Positions 7,462-16,734 of a DNA stretch of 64,000 bases are shown here, in pieces. The notes beneath the pieces were generated by a model, which saw only the letters and a program-made list of their open reading frames with translations, was not told where the DNA came from and searched no databases. A program made the translations under genes and the position numbers. Origin of the DNA: G963665005 sp963665005 (GTDB lineage: Bacteria; Bacillota; Clostridia; Christensenellales; SZUA-584); contig CAXXTQ010000001.1 in assembly GCA_963665005.2 (NCBI GenBank), positions 1,054,001 to 1,118,000 of the forward strand, given 5' to 3'. Within the stretch, counting starts at the first letter, position 1. Each line of letters begins with the position of its first letter.

Positions 7462-8274
7462 ATGGAAAAGAAAAAAATTGGTTTACAGTTGTATAGCTTA
7501 AAGAATGAGTTGCATGACAATCCAAAGGACTTTATTGAGATTCTGAAGGATGTTGCAGATGCGGGGTATACTGGCGTTGAATTTGCCCGTGGCTTTTTTG
7601 GAAAGAGTGCAAAGGAAGTCAAAGATGCATGCGACAAATATGGCCTTACACCTATTAGCATACATGTATTTTTGGAAGATATGAAGAATAACTATGATAC
7701 GGTTTTGGATGACATTAGGACACTGGGTATAAAATATGTTGTTATTCCAGGACTTTTCAACACTTACAAGATGTCAGAAGAGCGAGTTTCTGGAATTATT
7801 GATGATATGCGCCAATGCGCTAAGAAATTTAAGAAAGATGGCGTTCAGCTAGCTATACATACTTGTATCTGCTTTTTTGAGTTGCTGGATGACGGTCGTA
7901 CTATTTTAGAGCGTGTCCTTGACGATATCCCGGCCGATCTAATGCAGGTTCAGGTTGATACCGTCTGGGCGTTGATAAGTGGAGTAGATCCTATAGAATT
8001 AATGAACAGGTATGTGGATAGACAGGATTTGCTCCATATAAAAGATATCAAGAGTCCTCTTCCGAAGGACGAGATGTTAGATGATCGTCGTATAGCAGCA
8101 ATAAAACAGGATGAAATTGTCGGCGAAGGAGTTATGAATACTCAAGCTATTGTCAATAACGCCAAAGATATTAATATTAAGTGGATTATTGTAGAACATA
8201 ATGATACCCCTGATTTTGATTATGCTGAAAAGGCAATGAGAGAAAGCTGTAAGAATTTATCAAAAATGTTATAA
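7462..8274 (+). CDS. Sugar phosphate isomerase/epimerase-like TIM barrel (cargo)
   Basis: A 270-residue AP-endonuclease-2/xylose-isomerase-type barrel. Features: KIGLQLYSLKNEL at strand 1, DAGYTGVEFARG at strand 2, VQLAIHTCICFFEL, QVQVDTVWALISG, LLHIKDIKSP, and a closing WIIVEHNDTPDFDYAEKAM. The acidic and histidine residues on these strands are the expected metal ligands. A ribosome site (AAAGGAGA) precedes ATG 7462. Family members isomerise keto-sugars or inositol derivatives. Pairing with a Gfo/Idh/MocA enzyme is the standard arrangement for inositol- or oxidised-sugar pathways. The specific substrate is unknown. Confidence 0.85.
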   Translation: MEKKKIGLQLYSLKNELHDNPKDFIEILKDVADAGYTGVEFARGFFGKSAKEVKDACDKYGLTPISIHVFLEDMKNNYDTVLDDIRTLGIKYVVIPGLFNTYKMSEERVSGIIDDMRQCAKKFKKDGVQLAIHTCICFFELLDDGRTILERVLDDIPADLMQVQVDTVWALISGVDPIELMNRYVDRQDLLHIKDIKSPLPKDEMLDDRRIAAIKQDEIVGEGVMNTQAIVNNAKDINIKWIIVEHNDTPDFDYAEKAMRESCKNLSKML

Positions 8275-8310
8275 AAAGATTATTATTTCACGGTAAGCAT
8301 TACAAGGAAG

Positions 8311-8345
8311 TAAGGCAGCTGAAAATCAGTTACCTTATTTCTTTG
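8311..8345 (+). terminator. Possible terminator after the first oxidoreductase/isomerase pair
   Basis: AAGG..CTGA pairs with TCAG..CCTT around an AAA loop, with three central mismatches, and is followed by ATTTCTTT. It lies 37 bp after the TIM-barrel stop. The structure is imperfect. Confidence 0.35.
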
Positions 8346-8494
8346 ACTTATCATATATAAGCATAGTAATCAATAAATTTGCATGTGATTCAAAGGATGC
8401 CACACGATTGCAAGCCCGTGGTAAAACTTAATTACTCTAGCTTCAGATATTGCATAATCAAGGATGTTAATGACTTATCAACATTTTCATATAT

Positions 8495-9130
8495 GAAATA
8501 CACAGCAAATCCTTATCTGCAATATTTTATCGGACTGGAATCGTTTTGAGTCAAGTGCTAGCTGTTGAATCAGAGCAGAGAATACCTTGAAGGAATCATT
8601 GATGAACAGCAAGAGTGGGGCTTAACGAACGGCCAGAAGCCTCGAATATATTGGCAGGTAGCGCGTAAAGACTATATGCGCTTTGTGAGAAACCGCAGGC
8701 CGATCAGAAATACGTTTGGATTGAGCATATGTTGGGATGCATATAATGAAGTCACGACACTACAGGACATGATCGAACGATATAAAGAGCAAACTGGGGT
8801 TTATCCACAGTGTGTCCTTGTCGATAAAATCTACCGAACGAGAGACAACCTGAGGCACTGCGCAAAGCATGGTATTCATATGAGCGGCCCAAAGCTCGGG
8901 CAGACCGCCAGAGAACAAGGCGCTGAACGCGCAGCAATGTCGTGATGAGCGCAGAGAAGCGGGGGGGGGACGCAACGAAGTAGAGGGCATGTTTGTAACC
9001 GACAAGCGATGTTATGGACTTGGCCAGTTGACTGCACGGTTAAAAAGAAACCAGTGAGACCCAGATTCACATGATTGCACTGATGATGAACCTGTGGAAG
9101 AAGACGCGTTCTTTGCTTTATGTTTTTACC
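8495..9130 (+). pseudogene. Degenerate IS1182-type transposase remnant
   Basis: The text matches parts of the fuller copy at 22094-23569: NPYLQYFIGLE at the start, YLEGIIDEQQEWGLTNGQKP, then YKEQTGVYPQ..VDKIYRTRDNLRHCAKH and GPKLGQT. The segment between RNRRPIRNT and CWDAYNEV is missing about 110 residues relative to that copy. The reading frame breaks at about 8943 in a G-rich stretch, and the end corresponds to MIVLTMNLWKK. No intact termini were found. Confidence 0.75.
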
Positions 9131-9213
9131 TATGGTGTCGCATACAAAAAACGCGAACTGAGAACTTATGTAGGCCGTTCGTGGTTCAGTAGCCCCCATT
9201 AGCATGTTCTTAG

Positions 9214-10344
9214 GGAAGCGCTGATTTAATCGCCAATGCGGAGCAAAAATGATAGAATAGAAGAAAAACACAGGCGGTATAGCAAATGAAAACCTTTAGC
9301 GATATCGAATATAGCGGACGCAAATGAAAAACCAAACGCGATGAATTCCTTGAAATAATGAACGAAATTATTCCTTGGAAAGAATGGATAACGTTTATTG
9401 TACCGTATTATTATAAAGGCAAAAGAGGACGCCCCCCGAAAGGTATCGAAAAAATGCTGCGGATGTATCTGCTGCAGATGTGGTTCAACCTATCAGACGA
9501 AGGCGTAGAAGATGCTATCTACGATAGCTATGCCATGCGCAAGTTCATGGGCATCCTTGGACATGTTATGTTCAACGCGATTCGCGATGGGCTCGAAAAG
9601 AAGGGGCGAATCATGCACGATGGTACGATCGTAGATGCAACAATCATTGAGGCTCCAAGCTCGACGAAGAATGCTAAGAAATCTTGTGACCCTGAAATGC
9701 ACCAGACTAAAAAGGGGAACGAGTGGCATTTTGGTATGAAAATGCATGTTGGCGTCGATGCCGAATCAGGTTATGTACATACGATCGAAGCGACCTCTGC
9801 AAATGTGCACGATATAACAGTCGCGTCAAGGCTGATGCGCGAAGATGATAAGGTGGTCTACGGCGATTCAGCGTACCTTGGAATCGAAAAGCGCCCGAAG
9901 ATTTTGGCCGACGAACAAAAGATGGCAATTGATTACCGTGTTAATCAACGCCCCGGCAAGTTTGCCAAAATGCCACAAAGTCCAGGCAAGGACTGGGATT
10001 GCTATACTGAATACAAAAAATCCGCTGTTCGCTGCAAGGTTGAGCACCCATTCCGAATCATTAAGGGCATCTTTGGTTACAAGAAAGTTGTTTATCGCGG
10101 ACTTTCCAAAAACCTCAATCGGTTCTACATGTTGTTTGGGAGCGCGAATCTGTTAATGTGTGCTTGGGCGAAGCGAAAACCGTGTTTAAGATGGGATGTG
10201 TCTGCCCATTTTCGAGAAAATGGTAGGAAAATCGAATAGCTGTCCTTAAAACGGGCGAATATTGACGTGCTTGAACGTAAACTTCCATACTATTGCTTTA
10301 CGACGCCGACAAAGATGTTTTACATGGCTTTAATCAGCGCTTCC
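9214..10344 (+). mobile_element. IS5-family insertion sequence, copy 1 (inactive)
   Basis: The terminal inverted repeats are GGAAGCGCTGATT (left, 9214) and its complement ending at 10344. Flanking TTAG at 9210-9213 and 10345-10348 looks like a 4 bp target duplication. It belongs to the same group as 16735-17932, which has similar ends and a TTAA duplication. The transposase is damaged. Confidence 0.8.
9286..10239 (+). pseudogene. IS5-family transposase, nonsense and internal deletion
   Basis: The frame begins MKTFSDIEYSGRK and hits TGA at 9325-9327, then continues open from KTKRDEFLEIMNEIIPWKEW to 10239. Compared with copy 2 it lacks about 25 residues after RKFMGI, including the TLLHFRRLIE motif. 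The DDE residues remain: IVDATII, VVYGDSAY and KVEHPFRIIK. The C-terminal tail differs from copy 2. It is presumed inactive. Confidence 0.8.
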
Positions 10345-10350
10345 TTAGGT

Positions 10351-10615
10351 TAAGCATTTTTTGGGATGAAAGAAGGAATTTTAAAAAAACATAATAAAAA
10401 AGAAGGAATTTTGAAATTTATAACGAATATAAATAATATAACAAATGTTACATACAACACCTTTGCAGAAGTAAGGATAAAGTTCTTTGAATAAAAACAA
10501 AGACTAACAGAACAGATGATGTACAAATTTATAGTTTGATTTGTTAAATTTACAAATGGTGAAGTAGATATCGAACAAGGCATAAAAAGTAAGGCGTTTG
10601 GAATTGGAGGAAGAT
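10351..10615 (+). promoter_or_regulatory. Leader of the ABC importer operon with candidate GntR operator, site 2
   Basis: TAACAAATGTTA (10439-10450) is the second copy of the palindrome at 6183-6194, again embedded in ATATAACA..TGTTACAWACAA. A weak -35 (TTACAT, 10448-10453) overlaps it; the -10 is poor (TAAGGA near 10472). The rest of this stretch is AT-rich, with a near-repeat of AAGAAGGAATTTT at 10369 and 10399. No gene is present. Confidence 0.5.
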
Positions 10616-12121
10616 ATGATTGAAAACAAAGGGGTTGTTCTTTCACTTAAGGACATTAATAAAACTTTTGTAACAACTAAAGCAGTCGTCAATGTTAGTT
10701 TAGATCTATACAAAGGAGAAATAAGAGGACTAATCGGTGAGAATGGTTCAGGCAAATCAACTTTATCATCAATAATTTGCGGAGTAATAGCACCAGACAG
10801 CGGCACAATGAATTTAGGAGGGAAAGAACATAAGCCTTCAAATATGCTTCAAGGCAGGGAAAATGGTGTTAGTGTGATAGTCCAAGAAATGGGCACTATT
10901 AACAATTTAACAGTGGCGGATAATATTTTTCTTGGGCGTGAAGATGAGTTTGCAAACATGGGTTTTATAGATAAGAAGAAAATGATCGTAGAAGCTTCGA
11001 AATTATTAGAATCCATTAACGCAGAATATATTAATCCAACAGAAAGTATAAACAATATTTCATTTGAGGATCGTAAACTTATTGAAGTTGGTATTGCCAT
11101 GCTGGATAATCCTGAGATGCTTATACTAGACGAAACAACCACTGCCCTTTCACAGAAAGGCCGTAATAGGATTTACAAGATTGTTAAGTCGATGCAAGAG
11201 CGAGGTAAAACCGTGATTTTTATTTCACATGATCTTGATGAGGTTATGGACGTTTGTAACAATATAACAGTTCTGAGAGATGGGTGTTTAATTAAAACCG
11301 TTAGCAAATCGGAAGTAGATAATAATTTATTAAAGCAATTAATGATAGGACGTGAATTGACTGAAAGTTATTATCGAGAAGATACAAAAGCTTATTTTGA
11401 CAAAGATGTAGTTTTGGAAGTTGATAATATTTCCTATAAAAACGTATTAAAGGATGTATCTTTTAAATTACATAAAGGTGAAATAATGGGAATTGGTGGG
11501 TTGACTGAATGCGGGATGCATGAGCTCTGCAAAATAGTGTTTGGTGTCTTTCGGCCGGACAACGGAAGCATAATAGTAAATGGTGATGTAAAAATTAAAA
11601 ATGCAGGCGACGCTTTAAAGCAAAAAGTGGGATATATTCCTAAAAACAGAGAACAGGAAGCTATGATGCTTACTGCAAGCATTAAAGAAAATGTAGTATT
11701 AATGGCTCTAAATAAACTAAAGAAGGCAAATATAATTACTCCAAGAAGTGAAAATAAAATTACAAAAGAAATGTGCGAACTAATGGATATAAAAATGACT
11801 GGAATAAATCAGGACTGTATTTATCTTAGTGGCGGGAATAAGCAAAAAGTAGTTATTGCGAAGTGGCTGGCAAACGATTCCGAAACAATTATTATGGATT
11901 GTCCTACGCGCGGAATAGATGTTGGCGTAAAAGCATCAATTTATTCGCTAATGCAGGATCTGAAGAAACAGGGTAAATCAATCATCATGGTATCTGAAGA
12001 ATTAACCGAATTAATAGGAATGTCTGATAGGATAATTGTATTGAAGAATGGATCTGTTACCGGTGAATTTATCAGGGATGAAGCCACTACCGAACATGAA
12101 GTAGTAAAAGCAATGATTTAA
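10616..12121 (+). CDS. Sugar ABC transporter, double ATPase (RbsA/MglA-type)
   Basis: A 501-residue protein with two fused ABC domains. The first has Walker A GENGSGKST (about residue 42) and Walker B MLILDETTTAL (about 167). The second has the degenerate P-loop GIGGLTECGMHEL typical of RbsA/MglA second halves, signature LSGGNKQKV (about 404) and GIDVG. ATG 10616 was chosen because GGAGGAAG lies 5 nt upstream. It energises import of a monosaccharide or related compound with the permeases at 12134 and 14409 and the binding protein at 13168. It overlaps nothing, and the next gene follows after 12 bp. Confidence 0.92.
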   Translation: MIENKGVVLSLKDINKTFVTTKAVVNVSLDLYKGEIRGLIGENGSGKSTLSSIICGVIAPDSGTMNLGGKEHKPSNMLQGRENGVSVIVQEMGTINNLTVADNIFLGREDEFANMGFIDKKKMIVEASKLLESINAEYINPTESINNISFEDRKLIEVGIAMLDNPEMLILDETTTALSQKGRNRIYKIVKSMQERGKTVIFISHDLDEVMDVCNNITVLRDGCLIKTVSKSEVDNNLLKQLMIGRELTESYYREDTKAYFDKDVVLEVDNISYKNVLKDVSFKLHKGEIMGIGGLTECGMHELCKIVFGVFRPDNGSIIVNGDVKIKNAGDALKQKVGYIPKNREQEAMMLTASIKENVVLMALNKLKKANIITPRSENKITKEMCELMDIKMTGINQDCIYLSGGNKQKVVIAKWLANDSETIIMDCPTRGIDVGVKASIYSLMQDLKKQGKSIIMVSEELTELIGMSDRIIVLKNGSVTGEFIRDEATTEHEVVKAMI

Positions 12122-12133
12122 GAGGAGTGTCAA

Positions 12134-13111
12134 ATGAATACTAAAAATGATATTGAAAGACATACCATGACAGAAAGACTTACAGTATTCAAACAGACTA
12201 GGGTGTATGCATATTTGATGCAGTTTATTGGTTTGTTTGTCATTGTTGTAGTATTTGGGGTTCTTACAAATGGAAGAATAGTAAGCTTTATAAACATTAA
12301 GCTGATTTTAAAACAATCCGCATCAATTATGGTTGCTTCTATGGGTGCAGTATTTGTTATTGCACACGGGAATATCGACTTTTCGCTAGGCGGAATTATT
12401 GGTCTGGCAGGAACATTAGGAGCTCTCGCAGGATATATTAGTCCATGGCTTACTTTACCTGTTGCTATAGTTGTAGGTGTAATTGGTGAGCTTTTCGTCG
12501 TTGGAGTACACATATATTTTAAGATACCTGCGTTTATTGTTTCTTTTGCCATGATGTTTTTAGGCCGAGGATTAACAGCAACATTAAATCAAAGCCGTTC
12601 AATTGGTGTTTCAGAAGGACTTATGTTCTTAGATACTCCTGTTTTTTATTATTTTGTAATAGTGTTTGTCGCATTATTGGCGATTCTATTATTTAACTTT
12701 ACTAAGATTGGTAAATACAATAGAGCTATTGGTGCGAACGAACAGGCAGCTATCATGAGCGGTATTAATGTAAACAAATTTAAAATTATTGCTTACTGTA
12801 TTTGTGGTGTAGCATTGGGGATCGCTGCATTCACAACAATATTAAGAGGTTCTGGTAGCAATAGCTCTACAGGCTCAGGGATGGAGATAGAAGTATTGCT
12901 GGCTATAGTAATTGGCGGAATGTCGCTTAACGGCGGTTCTAAAATGAGCATTAGGGGGGCAATCGTTGGTGCATTTCTATTGACAATGTTAACAAACGGC
13001 ATGATCATGGTAAAAATATCGCCAGAGTTAACAGGCACGGTTAAGGGTATGGTATTTTTAGTTGCTGTAGCGCTCACATATGATAAAAAGAGTTCTCAAA
13101 TAGTTACATAA
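12134..13111 (+). CDS. Sugar ABC transporter permease 1 (RbsC-type)
   Basis: A 325-residue membrane protein with about 8-10 hydrophobic segments. It has the BPD_transp_2 (RbsC/XylH) landmarks: GAVFVIAHGNIDFSLGGIIGLAG near residues 75-97 and the conserved IGANEQAAIMSGINVNKFKI loop (about 198-217), followed by LLAIVIGGMSLNGGSKMSIRGAIVGA. AGAGGAG precedes the start. It follows the ATPase by 12 bp. Together with the second permease it probably forms a heterodimeric channel. Confidence 0.9.
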   Translation: MNTKNDIERHTMTERLTVFKQTRVYAYLMQFIGLFVIVVVFGVLTNGRIVSFINIKLILKQSASIMVASMGAVFVIAHGNIDFSLGGIIGLAGTLGALAGYISPWLTLPVAIVVGVIGELFVVGVHIYFKIPAFIVSFAMMFLGRGLTATLNQSRSIGVSEGLMFLDTPVFYYFVIVFVALLAILLFNFTKIGKYNRAIGANEQAAIMSGINVNKFKIIAYCICGVALGIAAFTTILRGSGSNSSTGSGMEIEVLLAIVIGGMSLNGGSKMSIRGAIVGAFLLTMLTNGMIMVKISPELTGTVKGMVFLVAVALTYDKKSSQIVT

Positions 13112-13167
13112 AATTAGATTTAAGCTTCATCTTAATGAAGAAAAAAATAGACTTGGAGGAAAAAATT

Positions 13168-14346
13168 ATGAGTAAGAAAATTGTAGCAATTTTATTAGTA
13201 GTAGCAATGGTGTTCGCCTTGGCAGCCTGCAGTAGTGGTAAGCCAACTGAATCAACCATTCAGAGCCAAGCTCCTGATGCAAGCCAAGCTCCTGATGCAA
13301 GCCAGGAAGCTGTCACTCCAAAGCATCTTGAAATTGGAGTCATTATTTGGGGGTCAGAAGACGTGCTAGCTCAGAAAGTATTAGAAATGCTTGATTTTTC
13401 TGGCGAAGTGCTTGACGTATCATTCACGTATAAAACGGGCGACTTGGATGAGGAGAAGCAGATAGCAGCAACGGAAAACTTTATTGCAGCAGGAGTTGAC
13501 GGAATTCTTGCGGTACCTAATTATCAAACAGTCATGCCAAAGATGCTTAAGCTTTGTGAAGAGGCTCAGATACCTTTAGCTTTTGGGTTTAGAACTGTTG
13601 ACGATGAGACAGTATTTACCGATATGAAGAAGAGTGAGTATTGGATGGGCAATACGTATGAAAATGAAAGTGCAGATTCTGAAAAACTGTTGGATATATT
13701 AATCAACGATTATGGATGTAAAAATATCGGAGCTATCTATAATATGCCGGGCCAATCTGTCACCGAAAAACGCGAAGCAGGGTTTGATGCTGCGATGGAG
13801 AAAGCCGGGCTTACCTACATTGCGAAAACAGTTCTTCCGGCTTCTCCTTCTGTACAGGATTGGATAGATTTTACCCAGAATCTCATTACAGCATATCCGG
13901 AAGCGGATGCTGTTGTAATGTCTACTGGTTATTATAGTGGTATAGACGGTACTATTGCAACAATTGAAAAGAATGAATCAGATATTAAGACTATTTGTCA
14001 CGACACGCCGGAAGATATGAACGCAGCTTTTCAGAACGGAAGTTTGGGTGGTATGTGTATAGTTCCTTACACGGATCCGTTTTATAGCTTCATAGTAATG
14101 TACAACTACCTGCAGGGAACTCCGCTTTCTTCGAATCAGGTATTCGAGTCTACTGTGCCGTATATTTTCCTCAAAAGTTATGATGATTCTATAACATATT
14201 CGAAGTATTTCTCAGAGAATCTGCCGTATACTGCTGATGAAATTCGCAATATGACGAAAATATACAACCCTGAATTTACACAAGATGACTTGATGGAGAT
14301 TATTGCAAATTATAGCTTGGAGGATGCTATTTCAAGACTTGGCTAA
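13168..14346 (+). CDS. Sugar-binding lipoprotein of the ABC importer
   Basis: A 392-residue type I periplasmic-binding-fold protein. The signal peptide MSKKIVAILLVVAMVFALAAC has a lipobox with Cys21 as the lipidation site. A low-complexity linker follows, with the repeat SQAPDA/SQAPDA, and then the binding domain (HLEIGVIIWGSEDVLAQKV...AAGVDGILAVPN). TTGGAGGAAA at the correct distance supports ATG 13168 over the upstream in-frame start. It is membrane-anchored and delivers substrate to the permeases. A strong hairpin immediately downstream probably keeps its mRNA more abundant than that of permease 2. The ligand is unknown. Confidence 0.9.
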   Translation: MSKKIVAILLVVAMVFALAACSSGKPTESTIQSQAPDASQAPDASQEAVTPKHLEIGVIIWGSEDVLAQKVLEMLDFSGEVLDVSFTYKTGDLDEEKQIAATENFIAAGVDGILAVPNYQTVMPKMLKLCEEAQIPLAFGFRTVDDETVFTDMKKSEYWMGNTYENESADSEKLLDILINDYGCKNIGAIYNMPGQSVTEKREAGFDAAMEKAGLTYIAKTVLPASPSVQDWIDFTQNLITAYPEADAVVMSTGYYSGIDGTIATIEKNESDIKTICHDTPEDMNAAFQNGSLGGMCIVPYTDPFYSFIVMYNYLQGTPLSSNQVFESTVPYIFLKSYDDSITYSKYFSENLPYTADEIRNMTKIYNPEFTQDDLMEIIANYSLEDAISRLG

Positions 14347-14353
14347 AAATAAA

Positions 14354-14385
14354 GTTACGGGGAAATTAGCAAATTTCCCCGTAAC
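14354..14385 (+). terminator. Perfect 14-bp intercistronic hairpin in the ABC operon
   Basis: GTTACGGGGAAATT pairs perfectly with the following complement around the loop AGCA. Only AATTT follows, not a long U-run, so it is a partial terminator or a 3' stability hairpin. Its position between the binding protein and the second permease is the usual place to boost binding-protein dosage. Confidence 0.7.
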
Positions 14386-14408
14386 AATTTAATAATTGGG
14401 AGAATGAA

Positions 14409-15389
14409 ATGAAGAGAGTATCAAAACAAATAAAAGGCTTAGGAGTCGGAATGGTAATGCCTGTTATTCTGTATTTAGTTTTGGTTATTATTGCACCTGA
14501 CAAGGCTGGAGGATCCGTAGTACTAAATATTTTGCAGCAGGCCATCATACCTGCGATTCTTGGTTGGGGTTTATTGTTCAACTTGAAGACTGGTCTGTGG
14601 GACTTCTCGGTAGGTGCAAATGTTCTGATAACATCAATTATAGCTGGAAATTTATCTAAGATGCTTGGCCTTGGAAATTTTAGTATTATAATTTTCTGCA
14701 TTTTGATTGGAACAATAATAGGCAGCATAACCGGACTGCTTTTTACTTTGCTAAAGATACCGTCAATTATAGTAACGGTTGGAGTAATGCTTATTCTCGA
14801 AAGTGTTTCCACTATAATATTTGGTGGAAACGGTGTTGTTATTCGTGGAGATGTTCTTGCTCTTGGGAGTTTTCCATGGAATGTGATAATTGGTTTTGTT
14901 GGATTTGTAATTTGTGGAATTTTATATAATTACAAAAAATTTGGATATCATGTTAGAGCAGTAGGGAGTAATGCTGCTGTGGCAAGATTTAACGGTTTAA
15001 ATATTAACTCTGTAAGGATGAGATGTATTGCAGTAGCTGGATTTTATGCAGGCCTCTATTCAATTCTTAATTTGGGTGGTTCAGGTGTGATTGTGCCTAT
15101 ACCGGATATGGGTACAATGGGTATAGTGTTTAATGGGATTATTTGCGGGTTAATAGCTATAGCAATTGAAAAGTGGGTGAACCCTGCTATAGGTGTTATA
15201 GTGGGTGCTGTAGCAATGAAGATGGTATTGATGATAATACTTACTGCAGGTGTTTTGAGTACGTTCCAACAAGTTGTTATTGCGGTTCTCCTTTTAGTGT
15301 TCATGGCAATGAAAACACAGTCAGACAGTGTTAATAGGATATCGGGCAAATTGTTTAGAAGAAATTATACAAGAGAAAATAACAATTGA
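14409..15389 (+). CDS. Sugar ABC transporter permease 2 (RbsC-type)
   Basis: A 326-residue membrane protein with BPD_transp_2 landmarks: LLFNLKTGLWDFSVGANVLI (about residues 54-73) and VRAVGSNAAVARFNGLNINSVRM (about 183-205), followed by GTMGIVFNGIICGLIAIAIEKWVNP. It is clearly divergent from permease 1, so the pair is heterodimeric rather than a recent duplication. TTGGGAG supplies the ribosome site. It is the last gene of the importer operon, with its start 62 bp after the binding-protein stop. Confidence 0.9.
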   Translation: MKRVSKQIKGLGVGMVMPVILYLVLVIIAPDKAGGSVVLNILQQAIIPAILGWGLLFNLKTGLWDFSVGANVLITSIIAGNLSKMLGLGNFSIIIFCILIGTIIGSITGLLFTLLKIPSIIVTVGVMLILESVSTIIFGGNGVVIRGDVLALGSFPWNVIIGFVGFVICGILYNYKKFGYHVRAVGSNAAVARFNGLNINSVRMRCIAVAGFYAGLYSILNLGGSGVIVPIPDMGTMGIVFNGIICGLIAIAIEKWVNPAIGVIVGAVAMKMVLMIILTAGVLSTFQQVVIAVLLLVFMAMKTQSDSVNRISGKLFRRNYTRENNN

Positions 15390-15878
15390 TGAGGAGGGAA
15401 GTAACAGAGTTGAGATTCTAGATAAAAGATTGGCTGGGAAATGGGAGATATATGAAAATATATATAATGGTAGACATTAAATATATGTGTTGTATTGTAT
15501 GAATTATAGAGTTAATATACATTCAATTTATAACTAAAGAAAGAATACAACTATAACAAGTTTGGCCAAAGCACGATAGGCGGAGAAAGCAGAACCTCAA
15601 CAAAGTAAAGTTCAAAAGTAGCGTCATTGCCTATAGTGGAAAAAGATAAAGTGATGCCATAGTGTAGCAAACCATATGACATGATAATGTCGATAAAATG
15701 ATTAAAAAAGAAAAATATAGGGGTTAGACTAAGATTATATAGAGATTTTAATGTTTTAGGAAGAATTAGATTAGTTGCCTGTACCTAAATGAACTATATG
15801 ATGGACGCAGTTTGAAGATGTAATGTGATGGACGCCAAATAAAAAATTATAACAATAACAAAACTACAAGGGAAAAAA
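15390..15878. other. 489 bp AT-rich gap with no supported gene
   Basis: No ORF with recognisable features is present. A short direct repeat, GATGGACGC, occurs twice (near 15801 and 15828), each flanked by ATGTAATG/ATATGATG-like text. The stretch is probably eroded sequence between cargo blocks. Only a weak ribosome site (GGG) precedes the next gene. Confidence 0.4.
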
Positions 15879-16379
15879 ATGATTATAAAAAAAGAAGCAA
15901 GAAAAGAAACAATACTGCCTGCAGTAATGCCTAAGCTGATAGTTACTGTGCGCGATACCAACGGCAGAGAAAACGCGTTGGTTGTCGGTTATTATGGATG
16001 CTGCAGTTTTGATTCGCCAATGATAATGGTTGGGATTGTGCCGTCGCGTTTCTCACATCATATGATAAAGGAGAATGGCGCATTCGTGGCTCATATTGTT
16101 ACCAAGGATCAGAGTGCGCTCTATCAGTGCTTTGGCAAAAAAAGCGGTCGCGATGGCGATAAGTTGGCGGAAATAGGGCTTAAGCTCAAAAACGGAAAAT
16201 ATGTAAACGCAGGCATAATAGAGGAATGTTCGGTTGCGATAGAATGCAACGTCGTAGATTCCGTAATTACAGGCTCTCATGAAATGTTTATGGGTAAGGT
16301 GGAATGTGTACATGCAAATGGCGAGTTGGTTGATGAAAAAGGACGCATAAATCTGAATGAATTAGATCTAGTTATATGA
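15879..16379 (+). CDS. Flavin reductase-like (flavoredoxin-type) protein (cargo)
   Basis: A 166-residue protein with the FMN-binding split-barrel fold of flavin reductases and flavoredoxins: PAVMPKLIVTVRDTNGRENALVVGYYGCCSFDSPMIMVGI then SHHMIKENGAFVAHIVTKDQ. The usual CP-x-PV start is replaced by PAVMPK. The C-terminus (NELDLVI) is shorter than in many relatives, which often end with a YYxLG motif, so a trimmed end is possible. Possible roles are FMN reduction or electron transfer. It has no operon partner, and its GC content is higher than that of the importer genes. Confidence 0.7.
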   Translation: MIIKKEARKETILPAVMPKLIVTVRDTNGRENALVVGYYGCCSFDSPMIMVGIVPSRFSHHMIKENGAFVAHIVTKDQSALYQCFGKKSGRDGDKLAEIGLKLKNGKYVNAGIIEECSVAIECNVVDSVITGSHEMFMGKVECVHANGELVDEKGRINLNELDLVI

Positions 16380-16734
16380 TTTCTATGCAATAACATGTGC
16401 TAAACAAGAACGTTATTGAGTTATTCGGGCATAATTGTTGTGGAATATATCTTAACATGAGCTAAATGTTTGCACTATGCTTCGTTTCCAGGTGAAAATA
16501 TGACTTATATGAAATTACAAGAGAAATTCCCTAAGCGATCTATCGGCTATACCGTAAAGAAGGATTAAAAACTCAGAAATAAAAACAAACGTAAACGTGA
16601 AGCTGTTTGAAGTGAAATTATACTAAAGGGACTTAAACGTTTTTGGAACTTATAAGAAAGATACGCTCATGCAGGATAGGGGCTGTTATAAACAGGACGA
16701 TATTATTTATGAACAGGAAATCAACTTAAGTTAA
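16380..16734. other. 355 bp gap with a vestige of an IS3-type OrfB
   Basis: No intact gene is present. Around 16537-16572 one frame reads AIYRLYRKEGLKTQK before stops, which resembles the YRxYRxxGL segment of IS3/IS481 integrases. The rest shows no coding signal. The gap ends at the TTAA target duplication of the second IS5 copy. Confidence 0.4.
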
